Shown here piece after piece: positions 26,777 to 35,511 of a DNA stretch of 64,000 nucleotides. The position numbers and the translations under genes are program-made. The notes below the pieces were generated by a model. The model made no database searches. It was not told where the DNA came from and saw only the letters and a program-made list of their open reading frames with translations. The stretch is from the NCBI RefSeq assembly GCF_013522705.1, contig NZ_JAAMRE010000028.1, forward strand, positions 30,451 through 94,450, read 5' to 3'. Source of the DNA: Pseudomonas lurida (lineage in GTDB: Bacteria > Pseudomonadota > Gammaproteobacteria > Pseudomonadales > Pseudomonadaceae). The number at the start of each line of letters is the position of its first letter. Within the stretch, counting starts at the first letter, position 1.

Positions 26777-26795
26777 TAGCGAAATAGGTTCGCTA
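26777..26795. promoter_or_regulatory. Perfect dyad just upstream of the NEL gene start
   Basis: TAGCGAA-ATAGG-TTCGCTA has perfect 7-base arms and overlaps a wider pair, GGGTAGC (26764-26770) with GCTACCC (26792-26798). The two cannot form at once. It ends 16 bases before the GTG, so it may be an operator or a switchable leader hairpin. Function unknown. Confidence 0.4.
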
Positions 26796-26977
26796 CCCTA
26801 GGCTGCGGCCTGGATACGCAGGCGGCACGCGAATATCACCCTGGGTATGGCGTAATGTGTCAGCCGCGACCCAGCGCCTCCAAGGTCATCTCACCGATGC
26901 CCTGCGTCTCCTGCTTGCACACCTTTCCACTCGTCCGATTGCGGCAAATGGGCGGGTTTTCGTCTCTTTTCACCGCT

Positions 26978-27060
26978 CGGAACCCTGTTGTATAACCTTC
27001 TCTCCCCTATCGGGAAACGACGTACATGATTCAACCCGTCCTGCGGGCTGAAAGGTTCCG
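26978..27060 (+). promoter_or_regulatory. Possible promoter and structured leader of the ethylene-forming-enzyme-like gene
   Basis: A TATAAC -10-like hexamer lies at 26991-26996 with only a weak -35. Outer arms CGGAACC (26978-26984) and GGTTCCG (27054-27060) enclose a second stem, TTCAACCCG/CGGGCTGAA (27030-27052, one mismatch). This is the main content of the 365-base gene-free stretch 26762-27126 apart from the dyad near the NEL gene; no ORF there looks real. Confidence 0.3.
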
Positions 27061-27126
27061 TTGAGAGCAGTTCTGCCGTCCAGCGTCTGAATGCACGTCC
27101 TTTTAATGGAGTAAAAGGAGCTGCCG

Positions 27127-28182
27127 ATGACTACGCTACACACATTCCACCTGCCTGAATCCATCAGCGCTACCCCTGAGGACATCGCCCTGGGCAAGGC
27201 AATGATCGAGGTCTGGCGTCGTGACGGTATTTTCCAAGTGGCCGCCACCCCCGCACAAAATCGCGCCATGCTGCAGGCCATGAAGGCCAGCCAGGGTTTT
27301 TTCAGACTGCAGTCCAGGAACAAGGCCCGTCGAATCAGCGACCTGACGTACAGCGGTTACATCGCGTCCGGCGAAGAGGTCACGGCGGGCCAGGCGGATT
27401 ACTCGGAAATATTCACCGTCTGCAAGGATCTGCCCTTGGACGACGTCCGGGTGAAGAACGGCTGGCCTTGCCATGGGCCCGTGCCCTGGCCGAACAAAAA
27501 CTACCGCCTGCGCATGCACACCTTTATGGAGGCGCTGGGCGACATTGGCGAGCGGTTGCTGACACTGGTCGCCCTGGGCCTGGAGCTTGAAGATCGCCAT
27601 ACGTTCACTGACCTGACCCGCGATGGCTGGCATCACCTGCGCGTGCTGCGTTTCCCTGCGGGCTCGTCTTCGACTGCCCGAGGTATCGGCGCGCATACCG
27701 ACTATGGGTTGCTGGTGATTGCCGCGCAGGATGACGTGGGCGGGCTTTATATCCGCCCGCCGGTCGCCGGGGAAAAACGCAACAGGAACTGGCTGGAAAA
27801 AGAAAGCTCGGCAGGCAGGTTCGAAGACCAAGACCCTTGGACGTTTGTCCAGCCCATGCCCAGGGTCTTCACGGTGTTTCCAGGCGATCTCCTGCAGTTC
27901 ATGACCGACGGCTATCTGTTGTCGACCCCACACAAGGTCAAGCTCAACACCCGCGAACGCTTCGCCCTGGCGTATTTCCATGAACCCAACTTCGAAGCGA
28001 TCGCCCGGCCGGTGTGGGGCCAGACGCGCGGGTCATTCATTCACTACGGCGAACACTTCACTCGGATGTTCATGCGCTGCTACCCGGAACGGATCACCAC
28101 CCGGCGCATCCTCAGGGAGAACCGGCTCGCTCACCTTGAGCTGATGAAGCGCCACGCCGACTCGGCCCCCGTCACGACGTGA
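27127..28182 (+). CDS. efe: Ethylene-forming-enzyme-like 2-oxoglutarate/Fe(II) oxygenase
   Basis: A 351-residue oxygenase of the isopenicillin-N-synthase-like fold. It matches the P. syringae ethylene-forming enzyme (2-oxoglutarate to ethylene, with L-arginine as cofactor-substrate) almost block for block, including YSGYIASGEEVTAG, NGWPCHGPVPWPN, GAHTDYGLLVIAAQDDVGG and STPHKVKLNTRERFA. Iron ligands are H190, D192 and H269; the 2-oxoglutarate Arg is R278; residues matching the arginine-binding set (E84, T86, R172, Y193, R317) are kept. Numbering is +1 against the P. syringae enzyme after a one-residue insertion near 155. One change near the active site is Leu281 where P. syringae has Cys280. 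AAAGGAG precedes the ATG. It is divergent from the NEL gene. Comparison is from memory; ethylene production is inferred. Confidence 0.78.
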   Translation: MTTLHTFHLPESISATPEDIALGKAMIEVWRRDGIFQVAATPAQNRAMLQAMKASQGFFRLQSRNKARRISDLTYSGYIASGEEVTAGQADYSEIFTVCKDLPLDDVRVKNGWPCHGPVPWPNKNYRLRMHTFMEALGDIGERLLTLVALGLELEDRHTFTDLTRDGWHHLRVLRFPAGSSSTARGIGAHTDYGLLVIAAQDDVGGLYIRPPVAGEKRNRNWLEKESSAGRFEDQDPWTFVQPMPRVFTVFPGDLLQFMTDGYLLSTPHKVKLNTRERFALAYFHEPNFEAIARPVWGQTRGSFIHYGEHFTRMFMRCYPERITTRRILRENRLAHLELMKRHADSAPVTT

Positions 28183-28203
28183 TCGGGGGCGAGCCGACGC
28201 ACC

Positions 28204-29835
28204 TCAGGACTGGCGCAGCTCGTCGATGCTGATCTCGCGCATGCGAAACTTCTGGATCTTGCCGGTGACCGTCATCGGAAACTCATCGACAAACTTGAAA
28301 TGCCGGGGCGTTTTGAAGTGCGCGATGCGGCCTTTGCACCAGGCTTGCAACGTCAGCGCGTCGGCCACATGGCCTGGGTGAAGCTTGACCCAGGCAACAA
28401 TTTCTTCACCGTAATGCGCATCGGGAATGCCGACTACCTGCACGTCGGCCACCGCCGGGTGGGTGAAGAAAAACTCCTCCAGCTCGCGCGGGTACACGTT
28501 CTCGCCACCGCGAATGATCATGTCCTTGTTGCGCCCGGCGATGCACACGTAGCCCTGCTCGTCCATGGTCGCCAGGTCGCCGGTGTGCATCCAGCCGGCC
28601 TCGTCGATGGCCTCGCGGGTGCCTTCGGGGTTGTTCCAGTAGCCGAGCATCACGCTGTAGCCGCGGGTACACAGTTCGCCGATTTCACCGCGCGCCACGG
28701 TGTTGCCGTCGGCGTCGACGATCTTGTTTTCCAGTTGCGGCTGGGTGCGGCCGACGGTGGTAACACGGCGCTCAAGGTCGTCATTCGGCCCGGTCTGCAA
28801 AGACACCGGGCTGGTTTCGGTCATGCCGTAAGCGATCTGCACTTCGCCCATGTGCAATTCGGCGATAACCCGGCGCATCACCTCGATGGGGCACGTGGCC
28901 CCGGCCATGATGCCGGTGCGCAGGCTGGACAGCTCGAACTCGCCCCGCCGTGGGTGATCGAGCATCGCAATAAACATGGTGGGCACGCCGTACAGGCCGG
29001 TGGCGCGTTCTTCGGCGACGGCGGTGAGGGTCAGCAGGGGGTCGAAAGCGTCGTTCGGGTAAATCATGGCCGTGCCATGGGTGATACAGCCTAGGTTGCC
29101 CATCACCATGCCGAAACAATGATAAAGCGGCACCGGGATCACCAGCCGATCCCGGGCGGTCAGGCCGAGGCTTTCACCGACCATATAGCCGTTGTTGAGA
29201 ATGTTGTGATGACTGAGAGTGGCGCCTTTGGGAAAACCGGTCGTGCCGGAGGTGTACTGAATATTGACGGCTTGATCGAAATGCAGGGTGGCCTGGCGCT
29301 GGTGCAGATGTTCGGGCGGCACGCCTGTGCCGAGGTCGGCCAGTGTCGACCAGGGCGTAAAGCCTGCCGGCGGGTTGGGGTCGAGGCTGATGATGCCGCG
29401 CAGGTCGGGCTTCAATTCCTGGAGCATCGCGTGATAATCGGAACCCTTGAATGCACCGGCGCACACCAGCCATTGGCAACCGGACTGCTTGAGTACGTAG
29501 TCCAACTCACTGCTGCGGTATGCCGGGTTGATATTGACCAGGATCACCCCGAGCTTGGCGCTGGCGATCTGGCTGATCAGCCATTCGGCGCAGTTCGGCG
29601 CCCAGATGCCCAGGCGGTCGCCGGTCTGCAGGCCAAGGGCGAGGAAAGCCCGCGCATGCAGGTCCACGGTGTCGGCCAGTTGTCGCCAGGTATAACGCCG
29701 TGACTGATGGCGCACCACCAGCGCTTCACCATCAGGGTAGCGCGCTACTGTCTGATCGAAGGCCTGGCCGATGGTCATGGCCAGTAAGGTCTTGTCCTGG
29801 GAGCCACGGCTGTAGCTCTGAAGTGGTTGATCCAT
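28204..29835 (-). CDS. Acyl-CoA synthetase (AMP-forming)
   Basis: Activates a carboxylic acid to its CoA thioester through an acyl-adenylate. The 543-residue enzyme has the AMP-binding P-loop YTSGTTGFPKGATLSH (about residues 193-208), the GMTETSPVS motif, the TGDLATMDEQGYVCIAGRNKDMIIRGGENVYP hinge region, and the C-terminal catalytic Lys in VTGKIQKFRMRE. It shares its promoter region, with two LiuR sites, with liuA. The likely job is activating a branched or short-chain acid such as isovalerate for the Liu pathway; the substrate is inferred from context. Confidence 0.9.
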   Translation of the reverse strand: MDQPLQSYSRGSQDKTLLAMTIGQAFDQTVARYPDGEALVVRHQSRRYTWRQLADTVDLHARAFLALGLQTGDRLGIWAPNCAEWLISQIASAKLGVILVNINPAYRSSELDYVLKQSGCQWLVCAGAFKGSDYHAMLQELKPDLRGIISLDPNPPAGFTPWSTLADLGTGVPPEHLHQRQATLHFDQAVNIQYTSGTTGFPKGATLSHHNILNNGYMVGESLGLTARDRLVIPVPLYHCFGMVMGNLGCITHGTAMIYPNDAFDPLLTLTAVAEERATGLYGVPTMFIAMLDHPRRGEFELSSLRTGIMAGATCPIEVMRRVIAELHMGEVQIAYGMTETSPVSLQTGPNDDLERRVTTVGRTQPQLENKIVDADGNTVARGEIGELCTRGYSVMLGYWNNPEGTREAIDEAGWMHTGDLATMDEQGYVCIAGRNKDMIIRGGENVYPRELEEFFFTHPAVADVQVVGIPDAHYGEEIVAWVKLHPGHVADALTLQAWCKGRIAHFKTPRHFKFVDEFPMTVTGKIQKFRMREISIDELRQS

Positions 29836-29862
29836 AACGACCCCTGTTATCTTTTTTGTAGG

Positions 29863-29922
29863 TTGACGTAAACGTAAACTACGATTGACAGCGCCTTAAC
29901 GCAAGCTTACGTTAACGTAAAG
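29863..29922. promoter_or_regulatory. Two LiuR-type operators between the acyl-CoA synthetase gene and liuA
   Basis: TTGACGTAAACGTAAAC at 29863-29879 and CTTACGTTAACGTAAAG at 29906-29922. The second contains the perfect palindrome TTACGTTAACGTAA. Both match the ACGT-N-ACGT core of the liuR operator at 19746. They sit 43 bases apart between divergent starts and could control both transcripts. Confidence 0.8.
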
Positions 29923-29985
29923 GTGAGCGCCCTCCTCCTGGCGCCCGACCCACAACAACAACGCTCACATTTAAGGTGCCTGTCC

Positions 29986-31149
29986 ATGAGTTACCCGTCC
30001 CTGAACTTCGCCCTCGGCGAAACCATTGACATGCTGCGCGACCAGGTGCAGTCCTTCGTGGCCAAGGAGATCGCACCCCGCGCAGCGCAAATCGACAGCG
30101 ACAACCTGTTCCCCGCCGACCTGTGGCGCAAATTCGGAGACATGGGCCTGCTGGGCATCACCGTGCCGGAAGAGTACGGCGGCGCCGGCTTGGGTTACCT
30201 GGCGCATGTGGTGGCCATGGAAGAAATCAGCCGTGGCTCGGCGTCGGTGGCGTTGTCCTACGGCGCCCACTCCAATCTCTGCGTGAACCAGATCAACCGC
30301 AACGGCAACCATGAGCAGAAGCTCAAATACCTGCCGCGGTTGATCAGCGGCGAACACGTCGGCGCCCTGGCCATGAGCGAGCCGAACGCCGGCTCCGACG
30401 TGGTCTCGATGAAGCTGCGCGCCGACAGACGCGGCGACCATTACGTGCTCAACGGCAGCAAGACCTGGATCACCAACGGCCCCGACGCCAGCACCTACGT
30501 GATCTACGCCAAGACCGACCTGGAAAAAGGCCCTCACGGCATCACCGCGTTCATTGTCGAGCGCGATTGGAAGGGTTTCAGCCGCAGTAACAAGTTCGAC
30601 AAATTGGGCATGCGCGGCTCCAACACCTGCGAGCTGTTTTTCGATGACGTCGAAGTACCCGAAGACAACATCCTCGGCGTGCTCAACGGCGGCGTGAAAG
30701 TGCTGATGAGCGGCCTGGACTATGAACGCGTGGTGCTCTCCGGCGGCCCCACCGGGATCATGCAGGCGTGCATGGACCTGATCGTGCCGTACATCCACGA
30801 CCGCAAGCAGTTCGGCCAGAGCATCGGCGAATTCCAGCTGATCCAGGGCAAGGTCGCCGACATGTACACCCAGCTCAACGCCAGCCGCGCCTACCTGTAT
30901 GCCGTGGCCCAGGCCTGCGAACGCGGCGAGACCACGCGCAAGGACGCCGCCGGGGTGATCCTCTACAGCGCCGAACGCGCCACGCAAATGGCCCTGGACG
31001 CGATCCAGATTCTCGGCGGCAACGGCTACATCAACGAGTTCCCCGCCGGTCGCCTGTTGCGCGACGCCAAGCTGTACGAAATCGGCGCCGGCACCAGTGA
31101 GATCCGGCGGATGCTGATCGGTCGCGAACTGTTCAACGAAACTCGCTGA
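29986..31149 (+). CDS. liuA: Isovaleryl-CoA dehydrogenase
   Basis: Oxidises isovaleryl-CoA to 3-methylcrotonyl-CoA, the first committed Liu step. The 387-residue acyl-CoA dehydrogenase shows ALAMSEPNAGSDVVSMKLRA and WITNGPDA in the FAD domain, MSGLDYERVVLSGGPTGIMQ around the region holding the catalytic Glu in this family, and DAIQILGGNGYINEFPAGRLLRDAK at the C-terminus. I chose ATG 29986 (MSYPSLNF), after AAGGTG, over a longer frame from 29923. First gene of liuABCD. Confidence 0.95.
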   Translation: MSYPSLNFALGETIDMLRDQVQSFVAKEIAPRAAQIDSDNLFPADLWRKFGDMGLLGITVPEEYGGAGLGYLAHVVAMEEISRGSASVALSYGAHSNLCVNQINRNGNHEQKLKYLPRLISGEHVGALAMSEPNAGSDVVSMKLRADRRGDHYVLNGSKTWITNGPDASTYVIYAKTDLEKGPHGITAFIVERDWKGFSRSNKFDKLGMRGSNTCELFFDDVEVPEDNILGVLNGGVKVLMSGLDYERVVLSGGPTGIMQACMDLIVPYIHDRKQFGQSIGEFQLIQGKVADMYTQLNASRAYLYAVAQACERGETTRKDAAGVILYSAERATQMALDAIQILGGNGYINEFPAGRLLRDAKLYEIGAGTSEIRRMLIGRELFNETR

Positions 31150-31160
31150 GGGCACGCGCC

Positions 31161-32768
31161 ATGGCCACCTTGCACACCCAGCTCAACCCGCGCTCGGCGG
31201 AGTTCGCCAGCAACAGCGCGGCGATGCGCCAACAGGTCGACGCCCTGCATTCCCTGCTTGCTCAGGTCCAGCAAGGCGGCGGCGCCAAGGCTCAGGAGCG
31301 GCATACCTCACGGGGCAAACTGTTACCGCGTGAACGCATCAATCGCCTGCTCGACCCCGGCTCGCCGTTTCTGGAACTCAGCCAACTCGCCGCCTATCAG
31401 GTTTACGGCGAAGACGTGCCCGCCGCCGGGGTGATCGCCGGGATCGGGCGCGTGGAAGGCGTGGAGTGCATGATCGTGGCCAACGACGCCACGGTCAAAG
31501 GCGGCTCCTACTACCCGCTGACCGTGAAAAAACACCTGCGCGCCCAGACCATCGCCGAGCAGAATCGCCTGCCGTGCATCTACTTGGTGGACTCCGGCGG
31601 CGCCAACCTGCCGCGTCAGGACGAGGTGTTTCCCGACCGCGAGCACTTTGGGCGGATCTTTTTCAACCAGGCCAATATGAGCGCCCAAGGCATCCCGCAG
31701 ATCGCCGTGGTAATGGGCTCATGCACCGCCGGCGGCGCCTACGTGCCGGCCATGGCCGACGAAGCCATCATGGTGCGCCAACAGGCCACGATCTTTCTGG
31801 CCGGCCCGCCGTTGGTAAAGGCCGCCACCGGGGAAGTGGTCAGTGCCGAAGACCTCGGCGGCGCTGATGTGCACTGCAGGATCTCCGGCGTGGCCGACCA
31901 CTATGCCGACAGCGATGAACACGCCCTGGCCTTGGCGCGACGCAGCGTGGCCAACCTGAATTGGCGCAAACAGGGCCAGTTGCTGCAACGCACACCGGTG
32001 GCGCCGTTGTATAGCGCCGAGGAGCTATACGGCGTGATTCCGGCCGACGCCAAGCAGCCGTTCGATGTGCGTGAAGTGATTGCGCGCCTGGTCGACGGCT
32101 CGGTGTTCGATGAGTTCAAGGCGCTGTTCGGCACCACGCTGGTGTGCGGTTTCGCCCACCTGCACGGCTACCCGATTGCGATCCTGGCCAACAACGGCAT
32201 TCTGTTTGCCGAAGCCGCGCAAAAAGGCGCGCACTTTATCGAACTGGCTTGTCAGCGTGGGATTCCGCTGCTGTTTCTGCAGAACATCACCGGTTTTATG
32301 GTCGGCCAGAAATATGAGGCCGGCGGCATTGCCAAGCACGGCGCCAAACTGGTTACGGCAGTGGCGTGCGCCAAGGTGCCGAAATTCACCGTGATCCTCG
32401 GCGGCAGCTTTGGCGCCGGTAACTACGGGATGTGCGGCCGCGCCTATGACCCGCGCTTTTTGTGGATGTGGCCGAATGCACGCATCGGCGTGATGGGCGC
32501 CGAACAGGCAGCCGGGGTACTGGTGCAGGTCAAGCGCGAGCAGGCCGAACGCGCGGGCGCCGGGTTCAGTGCCGAGGAAGAAGCGGCGATCAAGCAGCCG
32601 ATCCTCGACCAGTACGAAACCCAGGGGCACCCCTACTATTCCAGCGCACGCCTGTGGGATGACGGCGTCATCGACCCGTTGCAGACCCGCGACGTACTGG
32701 CCATGGCCCTGTCCGCGGCCCTGAACGCCCCCATCGAGCCGAGCCGCTTCGGCGTGTTCCGCATGTAA
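31161..32768 (+). CDS. liuB: Methylcrotonyl-CoA carboxylase, carboxyltransferase (beta) subunit
   Basis: Transfers CO2 from carboxybiotin to 3-methylcrotonyl-CoA. The 535-residue crotonase-superfamily carboxyltransferase has the glycine-rich oxyanion-hole segments SCTAGGAYVPAMADEAIMV and GGSFGAGNYGMCGRAYDPRF, typical of biotin-dependent beta subunits. It starts 11 bases after liuA, with a GAGG site in the gap, and precedes liuC, so the four genes form one transcript. Confidence 0.95.
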   Translation: MATLHTQLNPRSAEFASNSAAMRQQVDALHSLLAQVQQGGGAKAQERHTSRGKLLPRERINRLLDPGSPFLELSQLAAYQVYGEDVPAAGVIAGIGRVEGVECMIVANDATVKGGSYYPLTVKKHLRAQTIAEQNRLPCIYLVDSGGANLPRQDEVFPDREHFGRIFFNQANMSAQGIPQIAVVMGSCTAGGAYVPAMADEAIMVRQQATIFLAGPPLVKAATGEVVSAEDLGGADVHCRISGVADHYADSDEHALALARRSVANLNWRKQGQLLQRTPVAPLYSAEELYGVIPADAKQPFDVREVIARLVDGSVFDEFKALFGTTLVCGFAHLHGYPIAILANNGILFAEAAQKGAHFIELACQRGIPLLFLQNITGFMVGQKYEAGGIAKHGAKLVTAVACAKVPKFTVILGGSFGAGNYGMCGRAYDPRFLWMWPNARIGVMGAEQAAGVLVQVKREQAERAGAGFSAEEEAAIKQPILDQYETQGHPYYSSARLWDDGVIDPLQTRDVLAMALSAALNAPIEPSRFGVFRM

Positions 32769-32782
32769 ATGGAGCTGCACCC

Positions 32783-33589
32783 ATGAGCGATTTCAATACC
32801 CTCGAACTGATCACCGACCGCCGTGGCTTTGCCACGCTGTGGCTCAGTCGTGAAGCCAAGAACAACGCATTTAACGCCGAGATGATCCGCGAATTGATCA
32901 TCGCCCTCGACCAGGTGCAGGGCGACGGCTCCCTGCGGTTTCTGCTGCTGCGCGGACGCGGCAAGCACTTCAGCGCCGGGGCCGACCTGGCCTGGATGCA
33001 GCAATCGGCCGAGCTGGATTACCACACCAATCTCGACGACGCCCGCGAACTGGCGGAACTGATGTACAACTTGGCCAAGCTGAAAATCCCCACCCTGGCA
33101 GTGGTGCAAGGTGCAGCCTACGGCGGCGCCCTGGGCCTGATCAGTTGTTGCGACATGGCTATCGGCGCCGACGATGCGCAGTTCTGCCTGTCGGAAGTGC
33201 GCATCGGCCTGGCGCCGGCGGTGATCAGCCCCTTCGTGGTGCAGGCCATCGGCGAACGCGCGGCGCGGCGCTATGCCTTGACCGCCGAGCGCTTTGGCGG
33301 CCAGCGCGCGCGTGAAATCGGCCTGCTGGCGGAAAGCTACCCGGCGGACGAGCTGGACATTCACGTCGAACATTGGATAGCCAATCTGCTGCACAACAGC
33401 CCGGCCGCGATGCGCGCCAGCAAGGACCTGTTGCGCGAAGTCGGCCATGGCGCCCTCACCCCGGCATTGCGCCGCTACTGCGAAAACGCCATCGCCCGCA
33501 TCCGCGTCAGCGCCGAGGGGCAGGAAGGCTTGCGCGCCTTTCTGCAGAAGCGTCCACCGAGCTGGCAGGCGCAGGAGCCGCGTTCATGA
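32783..33589 (+). CDS. liuC: Methylglutaconyl-CoA hydratase
   Basis: Hydrates 3-methylglutaconyl-CoA to HMG-CoA, between the carboxylase and the HMG-CoA lyase. The 268-residue crotonase has the oxyanion-hole motifs KHFSAGADLAWM and VQGAAYGGALGLISCCDMAIGADDAQF, and the region SEVRIGLAPAVISPFV that carries an acid-base residue in the family. It overlaps liuD by four bases (ATGA). Confidence 0.94.
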   Translation: MSDFNTLELITDRRGFATLWLSREAKNNAFNAEMIRELIIALDQVQGDGSLRFLLLRGRGKHFSAGADLAWMQQSAELDYHTNLDDARELAELMYNLAKLKIPTLAVVQGAAYGGALGLISCCDMAIGADDAQFCLSEVRIGLAPAVISPFVVQAIGERAARRYALTAERFGGQRAREIGLLAESYPADELDIHVEHWIANLLHNSPAAMRASKDLLREVGHGALTPALRRYCENAIARIRVSAEGQEGLRAFLQKRPPSWQAQEPRS

Positions 33590-35511
33590 GCACATTGACC
33601 CGCGTATTGGTCGCCAACCGTGGTGAGATCGCCTGTCGCGTGATGCGCACCGCCAAGGCCATGGGCCTGACCACCGTGGCGGTGCACAGCGCCATCGACC
33701 GTAACGCGCGACACTGCCGCGAAGCGGATATGTGCGTCGACCTGGGCGGCAGCAAGGCCAGCGAAAGCTACCTGCAGATCGACAAACTGATCGCCGCCGC
33801 CCACGCCAGCGGCGCCCAAGCCATTCATCCGGGCTATGGATTTCTCTCGGAAAATACCGGTTTCGCCCGTGCCATCGAAGCCGCCGGGTTGATCTTTCTC
33901 GGCCCGCCCGCCTCGGCCATCGACGCCATGGGGAGCAAATCGGCGGCCAAGCAATTGATGGAAACCGCCGGCGTGCCCCTGGTGCCGGGCTACCACGGCG
34001 AGGCCCAGGACCTGGAAACCTTCCGCGACGCCTGCGCCCGCATCGGTTACCCGGTGCTGCTCAAGGCCACGGCCGGCGGCGGCGGCAAGGGCATGAAGGT
34101 GGTCGAGGATGTCAGCCAGTTGGCCGACGCCCTGGCTTCCGCCCAGCGCGAGGCGTTGTCGTCATTTGGCAACGGGCAGATGCTGGTGGAGAAATACCTG
34201 CTCAAGCCCCGCCATGTGGAAATCCAGGTTTTCGCCGACCAGCATGGGCACTGCCTGTATCTGAATGAACGCGATTGCTCGATCCAGCGCCGCCATCAGA
34301 AAGTCGTGGAAGAAGCCCCGGCCCCTGGTTTGAGTGCTGAACAACGCCGCGCGATGGGTGAGGCCGCCGTGCGGGCGGCCCAGGCAATCGGCTATGTCGG
34401 CGCCGGCACCGTGGAGTTCCTGCTTGACGCGCGCGGTGAGTTCTTCTTTATGGAGATGAATACGCGGCTGCAGGTGGAACACCCGGTCACCGAGGCGATC
34501 ACCGGCCTGGACCTGGTGGCATGGCAGATTCGTGTGGCGCAGGGTCAAGCGTTGCCGATTACCCAGGCGCAGGTGCCCTTGATCGGCCATGCCATTGAAG
34601 TGCGCCTGTATGCCGAGGACCCGGCCAATGATTTTATGCCCGCCACCGGCCACCTGACGCTTTATCGCGAATCCGCCCCCGGCCCTGGGCGCCGCGTGGA
34701 CAGCGGCGTGGCCCAGGGTGACAGCGTCTCGCCATTCTACGACCCGATGCTGGGCAAGCTGATCGCCTGGGGCGAAGACCGTGAGCAGGCGCGGCTGCGG
34801 TTGCTGAGCATGCTCGACGAATTCGCCGTGGGCGGGCTGAAGACCAACCTGGGTTTCCTGCGGCGCATTATCGCGCATCCGGCGTTCGCCGCCGCGGAAC
34901 TCGATACCGGGTTTATCCCGCGCTATCAGGAACAACTGCTGCCGCAGGCCGGTGCGTTGAGTGACGCGTTCTGGCAGGTCGCGGGTGAAGCATTCATGCA
35001 GAGCCTGCCCGCCGGCAACGGTCCGTGGGCGGACATCCGTGGCTTTAGAGCGGGATTGCCCGCCGAGGTGTCACTGCACTTGAGCTGCAACGGGCAGGAT
35101 CGACTGGTGACCCTGGCGCCGGACCCCGCGCAACTGCACGGTGAGCAGTTGATCATCGACCGCGACGGCGTGCGTTGCAGCCAATTGGCGGTGCGCCACG
35201 CAGACGTGGTGTTTGTACGCTGGGACGGCGAAATGCATGGGGTCAGCCTGTTCGATCCGATTGCCGCCGTGGGGGCCAACCAATCGCATCAGGGTGGCCT
35301 CGTCGCGCCCATGAACGGCAGCATTGTGCGGGTGCTGGTGGACGTCGGCCAGACGGTCGAGGCCGGCACTCTGATGGTGGTGCTTGAAGCAATGAAGATG
35401 GAACACAGCATTCGTGCGCCCCAGGCCGGGGTAGTCAAGGCGCTCTTCTGCCAGGAAGGCGAAATGGTTGCCGAAGGATGCGTGCTGGTGGACCTCGAAC
35501 CGGCCGGCTAG
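33586..35511 (+). CDS. liuD: Methylcrotonyl-CoA carboxylase, biotin-carboxylase (alpha) subunit
   Basis: A 641-residue biotin enzyme partnering LiuB. In order: biotin carboxylase N-domain (VLVANRGEIACRVMRTAKAMG), ATP-grasp (KATAGGGGKGMKVV; EMNTRLQVEHPVTE), C-domain, and a BCCP domain with the biotinyl Lys604 in LEAMKMEHS. A longer open frame from 33373 is a shadow of liuC; ATG 33586 overlaps the liuC stop. Its TAG stop shares four bases (CTAG) with the stop of the convergent repressor gene. Confidence 0.95.
   Translation: MSTLTRVLVANRGEIACRVMRTAKAMGLTTVAVHSAIDRNARHCREADMCVDLGGSKASESYLQIDKLIAAAHASGAQAIHPGYGFLSENTGFARAIEAAGLIFLGPPASAIDAMGSKSAAKQLMETAGVPLVPGYHGEAQDLETFRDACARIGYPVLLKATAGGGGKGMKVVEDVSQLADALASAQREALSSFGNGQMLVEKYLLKPRHVEIQVFADQHGHCLYLNERDCSIQRRHQKVVEEAPAPGLSAEQRRAMGEAAVRAAQAIGYVGAGTVEFLLDARGEFFFMEMNTRLQVEHPVTEAITGLDLVAWQIRVAQGQALPITQAQVPLIGHAIEVRLYAEDPANDFMPATGHLTLYRESAPGPGRRVDSGVAQGDSVSPFYDPMLGKLIAWGEDREQARLRLLSMLDEFAVGGLKTNLGFLRRIIAHPAFAAAELDTGFIPRYQEQLLPQAGALSDAFWQVAGEAFMQSLPAGNGPWADIRGFRAGLPAEVSLHLSCNGQDRLVTLAPDPAQLHGEQLIIDRDGVRCSQLAVRHADVVFVRWDGEMHGVSLFDPIAAVGANQSHQGGLVAPMNGSIVRVLVDVGQTVEAGTLMVVLEAMKMEHSIRAPQAGVVKALFCQEGEMVAEGCVLVDLEPAG

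Noticed and set aside
33373..33585. Longer N-terminus for liuD
   Set aside because: This upstream part of the open frame lies inside liuC in another frame; the family N-terminus begins at ATG 33586, which overlaps the liuC stop.
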